NCBI GenBank assembly: GCA_021531385.1
Contig: JAFBIR010000002.1
Location: 124,001 to 188,000 of the forward strand
Length of the DNA stretch: 64,000 nucleotides
Direction of reading: 5' to 3'
From: Parabacteroides distasonis
Lineage (GTDB): Bacteria; Bacteroidota; Bacteroidia; Bacteroidales; Tannerellaceae
Under the pieces are notes generated by a model. It had not been told where the DNA came from and ran no database searches. It saw only the letters and a list, made by a program, of their open reading frames with translations. Shown here piece after piece: positions 55,819-64,000 of this stretch. The translations under genes and the position numbers were made by a program. Within the stretch, counting starts at the first letter, position 1. Each line of letters begins with the position of its first letter.

Positions 55819-57339
55819 ATGATGACAGAAAGAAGAGTTAGAGTACGCTTCGCCCCCAGCCCTACGGGAGCGCTCCATATCGGAGGTGTTCGTACTGCTT
55901 TATACAACTATTTGTTTGCGAAACAGCATGGTGGAGACTTGATCCTCCGCATCGAGGATACCGACTCCGGTCGTTTTGTTCCTGGCGCAGAAGATTACAT
56001 CATCGAGGCACTGACATGGCTCGGCATCAAGTTTGACGAGGGTGTCAGCTTCGGTGGCAACTATGGTCCTTATCGCCAGAGCGAACGTCGGGAGATCTAC
56101 AAGCAGTATGTAGATCAGCTGCTTGCCGATGGCCATGCCTACATCGCCTTCGATACACCCGCTGAACTGGAAGCGAAACGCAAGGAGATCGCAAACTTCC
56201 AATACGACGCCTCTACCCGTATGCAGATGCGTAACTCCCTCACGCTGCCGGCTGAGGAGGTACAGCAACTGATTGCTGACGGACAACAGTATGTAGTGCG
56301 TGCCAAGATCGAACCGAACGAAGATATTCATGTGCACGACTTGATCCGTGGTGAGGTGGTAATCAACTCCTCTATCTTGGATGATAAGGTATTATATAAG
56401 TCAGCAGACCAACTGCCTACCTACCACTTGGCCAACATCGTCGATGACCACTTGATGGAGGTAACCCACGTGATTCGCGGTGAGGAGTGGCTGCCCAGTG
56501 CGCCGTTGCACGTCTTGCTCTACCGTTTCTTTGGCTGGGAGGAGACCATGCCGCAGTTCGCACACCTCTCCCTGCTCTTAAAGCCGGAAGGCAATGGTAA
56601 ATTGAGCAAGCGCGATGGTGACCGCTTAGGTTTCCCCGTGTTCCCCTTGGAGTGGCACGACCCAAAGACCGGCGATGTCTCTTCGGGGTATCGCGAGAGC
56701 GGCTACTTCCCTGAGGCAGTCATCAATTTCTTGGCGCTTTTAGGCTGGAATCCGGGGAACGATCAAGAGGTAATGAGCATGGACGACCTGATTCGCCTGT
56801 TCGACCTCTCTCGTTGCAGCAAGAGTGGAGCTCGTTTCGACTATGAGAAGGGCAAATGGTTCAACCACCACTACCTGTTGGAGAAGAGCAACACCGAAAT
56901 CGCGGATCTCTTCTTGCCGATCGTGGAGAGCCACGGCATTCAGACCACACACGCTTACGTAGAGAAGGTGGTCGGGATGATGAAAGGCCGTGTCAATTTC
57001 GTGAAGGAGTTGTGGGATCTCTGTTCCTTCTTCTTTGTCGCTCCGACGGAGTATGACGAGAAGACCCGCAAGAAACGTTGGAAAGCGGATTCAGCCGCAC
57101 AACTGACCGAGTTCATCGAGCAATTGCGCCAGCATGAGCCCTTCGATGTGGAGAGCACCGAGAACGATTGCAAAGCCTGGATCGAAAGCAAAGGCTATCA
57201 TTTAGGTAACATCATGAACGCAGCTCGTTTGGCATTGGTAGGCGAAGGCAAAGGACCGGGTATCTTCGACATTACTGAGGCATTAGGCAAGGAGGAGTCC
57301 ATCCGCCGCATCCAGCGTGCCATCGAAATATTGGGTTGA
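55819..57339 (+). CDS. gltX: Glutamyl-tRNA synthetase
   Basis: A 506-residue class Ic synthetase with [13 protein letters not shown] (HIGH motif near residue 15), [13 protein letters not shown], and [16 protein letters not shown] (KMSKS variant KLSKR). It attaches glutamate to tRNA-Glu. It is complete and of normal length. Its last codons run up to waaA, which begins within a few bases, so the pair is probably one transcript. Confidence 0.97.
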   Translation: MMTERRVRVRFAPSPTGALHIGGVRTALYNYLFAKQHGGDLILRIEDTDSGRFVPGAEDYIIEALTWLGIKFDEGVSFGGNYGPYRQSERREIYKQYVDQLLADGHAYIAFDTPAELEAKRKEIANFQYDASTRMQMRNSLTLPAEEVQQLIADGQQYVVRAKIEPNEDIHVHDLIRGEVVINSSILDDKVLYKSADQLPTYHLANIVDDHLMEVTHVIRGEEWLPSAPLHVLLYRFFGWEETMPQFAHLSLLLKPEGNGKLSKRDGDRLGFPVFPLEWHDPKTGDVSSGYRESGYFPEAVINFLALLGWNPGNDQEVMSMDDLIRLFDLSRCSKSGARFDYEKGKWFNHHYLLEKSNTEIADLFLPIVESHGIQTTHAYVEKVVGMMKGRVNFVKELWDLCSFFFVAPTEYDEKTRKKRWKADSAAQLTEFIEQLRQHEPFDVESTENDCKAWIESKGYHLGNIMNAARLALVGEGKGPGIFDITEALGKEESIRRIQRAIEILG

Positions 57340-57341
57340 TC

Positions 57342-58580
57342 ATGCTCTACACCGCTGCTATACAACTCTACGCCCTCACCGTATCGGCCGTTACCCCCTT
57401 CCATAAGAAGGCAAGGTTGATGCGGGCGGGACAGGCGCAGACCACCGCTATCTTACGAGAAAAGATTGATCGAAAAGCCAAATACATCTGGTTTCATGCC
57501 TCCTCATTGGGCGAGTTTGAGCAGGGAAGGCCGATGATCGAGCAGATTCGTAAGGTCCATCCGGAGTATAAGATCCTGCTTACCTTCTTCTCCCCCTCCG
57601 GCTACGAGGTGCGGAAGAACTATGCGGGTGCGGATGTGGTTTGCTATCTGCCCTTCGATACCCCTGGACGTGTGGAGCAGTTCTTGGACTTGGCGAATCC
57701 GGCCATGGCCATCTTCATCAAATATGAGTTTTGGGGCAACTACCTGCATACGTTGCAACAACGAGGCATTCCGGTTTATATCATTTCGGCAATCTTCCGC
57801 AGGGAGCAACTGTTCTTCCAATGGTTCGGAAAGCCCTATCGGAAAATGCTCGACTGCTTCAACCACCTCTTTGTGCAAGACGAACGATCCAAAGCCCTGT
57901 TGGAGGAATACGGCATCCGAAATGTCACCGTAGCCGGTGACACCCGTTTCGACCGCGTCATAGATGTCTATCACCAAGCGAAGCAAATCCCTCTGGTAGA
58001 GCGTTTCATCAAAGGAACAGATGGGCAGCAGCCTCCACTTGTCTTCGTGGCTGGAAGTTCCTGGCCGGAAGATGAGGCGATCTTTATCCCCTATTTTGAG
58101 CGTCATCCAGAGATGAAGCTGATTATCGCTCCTCATGAGATTCATGAAGGACATCTAAAGAGCATAGAGGCCCGATTACATCGTCCAACCATTCGTCTAT
58201 CACAAGCCACGGAACAAAATGTGGCCAATCAGGATTGCCTGATCGTGGATAGTTTTGGATTGCTCTCCTCGCTCTATCGCTATGGACAGATCGCCTACAT
58301 TGGTGGAGGATTTGGTGCAGGCATTCACAACACGTTGGAGGCCGCTGTTTATGGTATGCCTGTACTTTTTGGTCCTCGCTTCCAAAAATTCAAGGAGGCA
58401 AAAGACTTAATAACTGTAGGCGGCGCTTTCACATTTGACAATGCTCCCGCTTTTGCGTCACGCATGGATACGCTGCTCTCCACACCCGAAGCGTTGCAAC
58501 AATCCAGCCAGGCAGCCGGCCACTTCGTACAGAGCCACGGTGGCGCCACGACTACCATCCTCCAAGAGATAGGCTTATAG
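57342..58580 (+). CDS. waaA: 3-deoxy-D-manno-octulosonic acid (Kdo) transferase WaaA
   Basis: A 412-residue membrane-bound GT30/GT-B enzyme: an N-terminal membrane anchor (about 1-15), KYIWFHASSLGEFEQGRP (acceptor domain with the catalytic Glu), IFIKYEFWGNYL, VAGDTRFDRV, VFVAGSSWPEDE, and the donor-site GLLSSLYRYGQIAYIGGGFGAGIHNTLEAAVYGMPVLFGPR split across about 305-345. It adds Kdo to lipid A precursor at the inner membrane. The ATG at 57342 is chosen over the in-frame TTG at 57336 that overlaps gltX. Confidence 0.93.
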   Translation: MLYTAAIQLYALTVSAVTPFHKKARLMRAGQAQTTAILREKIDRKAKYIWFHASSLGEFEQGRPMIEQIRKVHPEYKILLTFFSPSGYEVRKNYAGADVVCYLPFDTPGRVEQFLDLANPAMAIFIKYEFWGNYLHTLQQRGIPVYIISAIFRREQLFFQWFGKPYRKMLDCFNHLFVQDERSKALLEEYGIRNVTVAGDTRFDRVIDVYHQAKQIPLVERFIKGTDGQQPPLVFVAGSSWPEDEAIFIPYFERHPEMKLIIAPHEIHEGHLKSIEARLHRPTIRLSQATEQNVANQDCLIVDSFGLLSSLYRYGQIAYIGGGFGAGIHNTLEAAVYGMPVLFGPRFQKFKEAKDLITVGGAFTFDNAPAFASRMDTLLSTPEALQQSSQAAGHFVQSHGGATTTILQEIGL

Positions 58581-58615
58581 AGTGCCTATAAAATCCCATG
58601 ACGACGTGACTTTTT

Positions 58616-58714
58616 CATGGGCAACAAATGAAATTTTCATGGGCAATGTTTTCAAAAAACATGGGCAACAATTTTGAAAAACATGGGCAATAAAATTTCA
58701 TCCGATGGGCAACA
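58616..58714 (+). repeat. Five-copy direct repeat with exact 22-bp period
   Basis: The core CATGGGCAACA or a one-to-two base variant starts at 58616, 58638, 58660, 58682 and 58704, each 22 bases apart. The 11-base spacers are AT-rich and mostly A/T words such as AATGAAATTTT. It lies between the convergent waaA and susD-like genes. No gene is present in 58581-58790. The fifth copy reads CGATGGGCAACA and shares 11 bases with the miaB terminator arm at 50158. Confidence 0.88.
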
Positions 58715-58739
58715 AAAATCAAAGCGTTCTATAAGGCCA

Positions 58740-58769
58740 CAAAAAAAGGGGAGGCGAACCTCCCCTTTT
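58740..58769 (-). terminator. Terminator after SusC/SusD operon
   Basis: AAAAGGGGAGG (58744-58754) pairs perfectly with CCTCCCCTTTT (58759-58769) around a four-base loop. On the minus strand it is followed by a T run. Confidence 0.88.
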
Positions 58770-58790
58770 CGATTTATAGATAGAAGTGGA

Positions 58791-60530
58791 TTACTTCCAA
58801 GGACCGGGCTGAACCAAGTAGGGCTGACCACTCTCGTCATTACCCATATCCAAGATCTGCTGATCGGGAACCGGGAACATCGTCTTGCTTGCGGGCAGAT
58901 AAGTAGCACCGGCAAACTTCGGAATGTACTGTTTCTCGTAATCTACATAGGCCTTCAACTCAGCAGCCATGTAGTCACCACCCCAACGAGCGAGGTCGAA
59001 CCAGCGCTGACCCTCCATTGCCAACTCCAACTTACGCTCCATGCGGATCGCCTTGATGCAAACATCCTTGTTGGAGAACGCAGCGTGAGAAGTCGGATAC
59101 TCAGCCACCTTATAGTTCGCAGCAGGTGTACCATCCGCATTCTTCACGATATTCACGTCAAGCGCAGCACGGCGACGAATGTCATTCACCTGTGCCATCG
59201 CACCAGCCAAGTCACCATCGTTAGCCAAGCACTCTGCATAGAGCAACTTCGCATCACGAACGCTCAGATACTGGATGTTGATCGCTGAACCGGGAGCCCA
59301 ACCATCGTGGTAGGCCTTACCACCCAAACCAGACTCGAACTCAGCCTTGCTAAAGACATGCTTCTTCGGCATGAAGACACCACCGTTCACCGGGTTACGC
59401 ACCCAGTCTGTCTTAGGCAGACCCCAGTCTTTGTAAGGAATACCCATACGACCTACCGCAAAGTCCAAGCGAGGATCGACAGCGATTGAGTTGTCATTCT
59501 GGCTGACAGTAGCCTCATCCTTTACAGTTACTGATTTCTTTGTACGATACTCACCATTCAAGTAAGGCAGACCATTCGCATCCACCTGGAAGGAGTTCAC
59601 CAACTCGAAAGAGGGCTGATAGAAACCACAGCATCCACCGGGACCCGAGTTGTGCGGGTAGCAGAGAGACAGACCTGAGTTGGCGTTGTTGTTCGCATCC
59701 ACAGAGAACTGAATCTCGAAGATAGACTCAGCCGTCTTGTTATCAAAGTCTGTACTCCAGTTATTGGTCATGTTGTCCTCCAAACCGTAGTGCTTGCCTG
59801 CATTAGTCTGGCCATTCGCCAACAGATCGGCCAAAATCGGCTTCGCAGCGGCCAAATCACCCTTCTGCATCAAGATCTTCGCCTTCAAGCCCAAGGCAGC
59901 CCATTTGTTCACACGACCTACCTCCGGTTGCTTATCGGGCAGACCGGCGATCGCTTTATCAACATCCTTCAAGACATCTGCATAGATGTCGCGATCGTTG
60001 TGGATCTTCGGGTCATTATCCGTCACCGTTTCATCGAAGTAAGGAATGTAGGGACCAAACACCTTCACACCCTCGAAATAGAACATCGCACGCAAGAAAG
60101 CTAACTCAGCGCCACGAACCGTCTTCAGGCTGGCATCCATGTCCTCCGCATTACCCATTACCTCGTAAGCTTTGTTGACACGCTTCACACCTTTATAGAT
60201 CCAAGACCACTTTTCGCTCAAGTAACCGTTGGTTGATAACGTACTATAGAGCTCCATCTCATTGAGCACAGACTGGTCACCCGGGTCAGAACCCTTGTTG
60301 GCATCACCACCGTACATACCACCAAAAGTCCAGTTGAAGGGAGTAGCACCCCAGCCATTTTCTGTCAAGTTGGCGTACGCATTAGTCACCAACAAGTCCA
60401 CGCCCGCACTTGTCGTCAATGTTGCTTCATCGATACTTCCCTGCGGAGATTTGTACAAGAAATCCTCTCCACAAGAGCCCAAGGTCAATAAAGAAGCACA
60501 CCCCAGGACTAAAATATATCTTCTTTTCAT
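58791..60530 (-). CDS. SusD-like glycan-binding lipoprotein
   Basis: A 579-residue outer-membrane lipoprotein: signal with LGSC (Cys20), the SusD N-terminal block (EDFLYKSPQGSIDEATL), TPR-type helices (RAMFYFEGVKVFGPYIPYF, KWAALGLKAKILMQKGDLAAA) and the conserved C-terminus VCIKAIRMERKLELAMEGQRWFDLARWG followed by a short end. It binds oligosaccharide over its SusC partner. The glycan is unknown. It is co-transcribed with SusC, 46 bases downstream. No glycoside hydrolase follows in the window. Confidence 0.95.
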   Translation of the reverse strand: MKRRYILVLGCASLLTLGSCGEDFLYKSPQGSIDEATLTTSAGVDLLVTNAYANLTENGWGATPFNWTFGGMYGGDANKGSDPGDQSVLNEMELYSTLSTNGYLSEKWSWIYKGVKRVNKAYEVMGNAEDMDASLKTVRGAELAFLRAMFYFEGVKVFGPYIPYFDETVTDNDPKIHNDRDIYADVLKDVDKAIAGLPDKQPEVGRVNKWAALGLKAKILMQKGDLAAAKPILADLLANGQTNAGKHYGLEDNMTNNWSTDFDNKTAESIFEIQFSVDANNNANSGLSLCYPHNSGPGGCCGFYQPSFELVNSFQVDANGLPYLNGEYRTKKSVTVKDEATVSQNDNSIAVDPRLDFAVGRMGIPYKDWGLPKTDWVRNPVNGGVFMPKKHVFSKAEFESGLGGKAYHDGWAPGSAINIQYLSVRDAKLLYAECLANDGDLAGAMAQVNDIRRRAALDVNIVKNADGTPAANYKVAEYPTSHAAFSNKDVCIKAIRMERKLELAMEGQRWFDLARWGGDYMAAELKAYVDYEKQYIPKFAGATYLPASKTMFPVPDQQILDMGNDESGQPYLVQPGPWK

Positions 60531-60576
60531 GATATAATCCATTAATTAATTGATTAACTTATCCTACTTGCTCCAA

Positions 60577-63500
60577 TTAGAACGCAAAGTTCACACCAAA
60601 CAAGAAGCGCATGGTTGTCGGCCAACCACCCATATCCAAACCTCTACTCAAGTCGGAACCGTTTCCAGCGGATACGTCGGCATTCGTGAACTCAGGATCC
60701 AAACCGGAATAACCCGTGATGGTCAAGATGTTCTCAGCCTGTACATAGAGACGCAAGTTCTGGATACCAACCTTAGACAAAACAGACTTCGGCAAGGTGT
60801 AACCCAATACCACGTTCTTCAAGCGCAAGAAGGAACCATTCTCCACATAGTATGAGCTTGAATTGGTACCTGAGTAGGTATCACCATAGTCCAATACCGG
60901 CAACTTCGCTTTGCTATTGTCTGCACCTGCCTTCCAAGAGTAGTCGCGAACCGTTGATGAGCGGTTACCCTCGAACAACCAGAAATCGGTGAAGTACTTC
61001 GTATTGTTGAAGATCTCGTTACCGATCGTTGAATACCAGAACATCGTGAAGTCCCAGTTCTTCCAGCTAACAGTAGCGTTCAAACCAGCGATCAAATCGG
61101 GGTGAGGATTACCGATGAAGGTACGGTCGTCAGCAGTCAACTTGCCATCACCATCCGTATCGGCAAATTTGAACTTACCAACCCAACGCTTCGCAGCTTC
61201 CAAGTTTTCAACGCTCTGACCCAACGGCGGCAATGCCATTACCTCTTCTGCTGTCTCATAGAAACCATTCTGCTGGTAACCATAGAACATAGAGATCGGC
61301 TGACCCTTCGTGGTGTAACATACCGCACCCGAAATACGAGCACCACTTGTTGTAATCGCATAATCATCTGCCAAAGAGAGCTTTGTTACCTCGTTCTTGT
61401 AGTGTGAAAGGTTCACAGAAACATCCCAGTTCCAATCACCCTTGCTGTCGCGATAGTTCAAGTTCAAATCAACACCGGAGTTCTTCATATCACCGAAGTT
61501 GATGTAAGGACGGCCCGCCTCACCTGCCAATGCAGAGTAGGGAGCTGTAATCAACATGTCGGTCGTCTTCTTTGCATACCACTCAGCACCGATACCGAAC
61601 TTACCGTTCAAGATCGTCGCATCGATACCGACGTTAAACATCTCAGTTGCCTCCCACTTGGTATCGTCATTACCGAAACGGTTCAACTTAAATCCAGTGT
61701 TCGTAGAGGTGTTCGCACCTGTTAAGTCATAGTTGGTTGTTGTCGGATCCGTAGCATACTCATACGCATAGTTGGTCTTACGAGCCATCTCAGAGTTACC
61801 GGTCTGACCATAACCGAAGCGAAGCTTCAAGTCATCCAACCAATCCTTTGTATTCTCCATGAAGGCCTCCTCAGAAACACGCCAACCGAGAGATACAGAG
61901 GGGAATACACCGTAACGATTGTTCTTTGCGAAACGAGAGACACCATCTCGACGAACAATCACAGTTGCCAAATACTTATCAGCAAACGTATAATCTACGC
62001 GACCGAACAGACCGAACAAAGCGAACTCACCGTTGTAAGAAGACTCCGTTACACGACGACCGTTGTTCTCACCCATGTTCAATACCCAAGTGTCCTCGTT
62101 GTCCTCATACATGTAGTTGTAACGGCGGCCATACATGCTGCGACCCAAACCATCGCGGATAGCCTCTGTACCCAACAAAACATTCAATTTATGTACTTCA
62201 TTGAATGTGGCGTTGTAGGTCAACGTGTTCGTCCAAATCCAACGATAGTTGAAACCACTGCGTTCTTCCAAGCTATTCTCCATCGCTGACTCAGAGAACT
62301 CAGGGTTCATCTTGTTCATGTTGTAGGAGTAGTTGTTGGTGTAGTCCAAACCGAAGTTGGTGCGGAATGTCAAGCCTTTCCACAAATCAGCCTCTGCCCA
62401 CAAGTTACCAAAGATACGGTTGTTGGTCCAGTAGTTACCAATCTCTCTCTTCTTGATGGCAACCGGGTTCTGGAAGTTACCTGTACCCGCGAACTTAGAA
62501 CCTGCGAAGTTACCTGCAATGTCATAAACCGGAACGAAAGGTGAAGCACGGTAAGTCCAAGAATAGATGTTAGACTCAGCAGCACCCGGCGTACGACCCA
62601 AGTCCTTTGTGAAGGCATACGTCAAGTTCTCACCTACGCGCAACCAGTCACGCACGTTGAATGTCGTGTTGGCACGTACCTGATAACGTTTGTAGTAGGT
62701 ATCAATTACGGTACCATCCTGTTTGAAATAGTTGGCACTCAAGTTATAGGTACCTTTCTCCGTACCTCCTGCCAAACTGATCTGATGGTTCTGCATCATA
62801 GCCGGACGGTCGATTTCATCCCACCAATCGGTGTCAGAGAAGGGAGCCAATGTGTTGCCCGGATAGCTGTAGCTATTCGGATCGATGTTCTGGCTACCCA
62901 TCGCACCAGCCTGTGTCATCAAATTTGGAATGGTCGGTCTATCACCTGTACCAAACTGTACGTGTGACGGTTTTGCATCAGAGCCTAACAACGCATAGTT
63001 GTTTGCCTTCGCTTCCCACTCCAGGTTCAAACGATCCATAGAGTTCAGCACGTCATACTTCTTACCCGTCTTCTGCACACCTACATAACCATCGTAGGTC
63101 AACTTCGGCTGACCACTCTTCGTACCCTTCTTCGTGGTGATCAAGATAACACCGTTAGCAGCCTGCGCACCGTAGATAGCAGCAGAAGAGGCATCCTTCA
63201 ACACCTGCATACTCTCAATGTCGTTCGGGTTCAAAGAGCTCAAATCCTGGTTACGGGTAGAGACACCATCAATAACGTACAAAGGACCGTTATCGTTGAT
63301 GGTATTGATACCACGGATACGGACCATTGTTTGAGAACCAGGGGCACCGGAAGCACCTACATACACACCGGCAGCCTTACCTTGCAACTGCTGCGTTGCG
63401 GAAGAACCAGAAGAAGCTAACAACTCTTTCGTGTCGATAACGGCCACAGATCCGGTAATATCCTTTTTCTGCTGCGTACCGTAACCTACGACTACGACCT

Positions 63501-63861
63501 CTTCCAAGTTTTGGGTATCCTCTTTCAAAGTCACCTTCACAGAATTACCCGTTACCGGAATCTGCTGAGATACATAACCAATGTAAGAAACTACGAGAAT
63601 GGAGTTGGGCTCTACCTCCAAAGAAAACTTACCATCGAGATCGGTAATTGTACCGTTTGTGGTACCTTTCACGATGACATTTACACCCAATAAGGGTTCA
63701 CCCTTGATGTCTGTAACGACACCCGTCACTGTGCGGGATTGTTGAGAAATAGCAACGTTCGCATTAGCAGCTGAAACGGGCATGCTTGCCCCACCCAGAG
63801 CCAATAAACACAATGCTAAACTCAAGCCGCCTGTACAAAAAGCTAACTGTTTGTTCATCAT
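60577..63861 (-). CDS. SusC-like TonB-dependent outer-membrane transporter
   Basis: A 1094-residue SusC/RagA-type transporter: signal peptide, carboxypeptidase-regulatory-like domain at about 45-120 (TVTGVVTDIKGEPLLGVNV, NGTITDLDGKFSLEV), the SusC family string EEVVVVGYGTQQKKDITGSV (about 125-145), a plug with RIRGINTINDNGPLYVIDGV, and a large barrel ending TTMRFLFGVNFAF. It imports glycan pieces with the SusD partner. The start at 63861 is preferred over 63885 because it opens the signal peptide. Any sigma/anti-sigma regulator would lie beyond the window. Confidence 0.95.
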   Translation of the reverse strand: MMNKQLAFCTGGLSLALCLLALGGASMPVSAANANVAISQQSRTVTGVVTDIKGEPLLGVNVIVKGTTNGTITDLDGKFSLEVEPNSILVVSYIGYVSQQIPVTGNSVKVTLKEDTQNLEEVVVVGYGTQQKKDITGSVAVIDTKELLASSGSSATQQLQGKAAGVYVGASGAPGSQTMVRIRGINTINDNGPLYVIDGVSTRNQDLSSLNPNDIESMQVLKDASSAAIYGAQAANGVILITTKKGTKSGQPKLTYDGYVGVQKTGKKYDVLNSMDRLNLEWEAKANNYALLGSDAKPSHVQFGTGDRPTIPNLMTQAGAMGSQNIDPNSYSYPGNTLAPFSDTDWWDEIDRPAMMQNHQISLAGGTEKGTYNLSANYFKQDGTVIDTYYKRYQVRANTTFNVRDWLRVGENLTYAFTKDLGRTPGAAESNIYSWTYRASPFVPVYDIAGNFAGSKFAGTGNFQNPVAIKKREIGNYWTNNRIFGNLWAEADLWKGLTFRTNFGLDYTNNYSYNMNKMNPEFSESAMENSLEERSGFNYRWIWTNTLTYNATFNEVHKLNVLLGTEAIRDGLGRSMYGRRYNYMYEDNEDTWVLNMGENNGRRVTESSYNGEFALFGLFGRVDYTFADKYLATVIVRRDGVSRFAKNNRYGVFPSVSLGWRVSEEAFMENTKDWLDDLKLRFGYGQTGNSEMARKTNYAYEYATDPTTTNYDLTGANTSTNTGFKLNRFGNDDTKWEATEMFNVGIDATILNGKFGIGAEWYAKKTTDMLITAPYSALAGEAGRPYINFGDMKNSGVDLNLNYRDSKGDWNWDVSVNLSHYKNEVTKLSLADDYAITTSGARISGAVCYTTKGQPISMFYGYQQNGFYETAEEVMALPPLGQSVENLEAAKRWVGKFKFADTDGDGKLTADDRTFIGNPHPDLIAGLNATVSWKNWDFTMFWYSTIGNEIFNNTKYFTDFWLFEGNRSSTVRDYSWKAGADNSKAKLPVLDYGDTYSGTNSSSYYVENGSFLRLKNVVLGYTLPKSVLSKVGIQNLRLYVQAENILTITGYSGLDPEFTNADVSAGNGSDLSRGLDMGGWPTTMRFLFGVNFAF

Positions 63862-63919
63862 GTTACTTTTTAAAAAATAGGTCAACTAACTATTATGTAT
63901 TCACCCACTGAATACGCCA

Positions 63920-63927
63920 CAAAGGTA
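63920..63927 (-). promoter_or_regulatory. -7 promoter element of SusC/SusD operon
   Basis: TACCTTTG on the minus strand matches TAnnTTTG, about 60 bases before the SusC start. Nothing else is recognised between it and the window end. Confidence 0.6.
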
Positions 63928-64000
63928 TCAGTTTATTTTCAATAAACACAAAACATCCTCACATTTTTTCAAATTATTGCCCGTTTCATCCCCATTTATG

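Noticed and set aside
58616-58714. CRISPR array
   Set aside because: The conserved core is 11 bases with 11-base spacers; no cas genes. It fits a phased direct repeat instead.
1-64000. tRNA or rRNA genes
   Set aside because: I looked in the intergenic regions for cloverleaf ends and conserved T-loop sequence (GGTTCGAATCC) and found none. A covariance-model scan would be decisive.

Overview
The window looks like chromosomal DNA of a gut Bacteroidales bacterium, most likely Parabacteroides or a close relative. Four things point there: about twenty promoters with the Bacteroidetes -7 element TAnnTTTG; SusC/SusD and other TonB-dependent outer-membrane receptors with an N-terminal carboxypeptidase-regulatory-like domain; lipoproteins whose acylated cysteine is followed by the surface-export signature SDDD; and housekeeping genes of Bacteroidetes type (short Pgi, acetyl-CoA hydrolase/CoA-transferase, 7TM-HD phosphohydrolase). 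The species call is inference. No rRNA, tRNA, CRISPR array or intact insertion sequence was seen.

Layout. (1) 0.1-4.8 kb: a DUF5606 gene, then a minus-strand operon of a TonB-dependent receptor and a DUF4374-like surface lipoprotein behind a cobalamin riboswitch. (2) 4.8-24.1 kb: an AT-rich surface polysaccharide region in several blocks. It holds a phosphoesterase, a nucleotidyltransferase/PLP-enzyme fusion, an opine-dehydrogenase-like enzyme and a flippase (+); a decayed stretch with small ORFs and repeats (10.4-12.3 kb); an MBOAT/SGNH O-acetylation cassette (-); a Wzy-like polymerase, LicD and an SGNH lipoprotein (+); and a Wza-Wzz-acyltransferase-GT4-WecG operon (-). (3) 24.2-30 kb: CvfB-like protein, LepA, a large TPR protein and TsaB. 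(4) 30.3-35.5 kb: an operon closely resembling the xusABC xenosiderophore uptake system, followed by a small Spy-like protein and an 888-residue double-esterase protein with a degenerate central domain. (5) 39-46.7 kb: YicC, Gmk, NadD, LysS, GpsA, Pgi, a HAD phosphatase and a YafQ-type toxin-antitoxin pair. (6) 47-50.1 kb: arsenite resistance operon arsD-arsA-acr3 without an arsR. (7) 50.2-58.6 kb: MiaB, CoA-transferase, 7TM-HD protein, GltX and WaaA. (8) 58.8-63.9 kb: a SusC/SusD pair whose upstream regulators, if any, lie outside the window.

How genes work together. The two TonB receptor operons are paralogous (receptor plus beta-propeller-like lipoprotein), but one sits under a B12 riboswitch and the other carries a PepSY membrane protein; this suggests the same architecture used for two ligands, a corrinoid and an iron chelate. 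In the polysaccharide region the fused nucleotidyltransferase/PLP enzyme, the opine-dehydrogenase-like enzyme and LicD could together make and attach an unusual phospho-linked amino substituent, while MBOAT and SGNH proteins O-acetylate the glycan.

The least explained signals are non-coding. Two intergenic arrays (12121-12206 and 30155-30218) are built from 16-bp palindromes on a strict 22-bp period and capped at both ends by a 10-bp palindrome. A different five-copy direct repeat, also with an exact 22-bp period, lies between waaA and susD (58616-58714).
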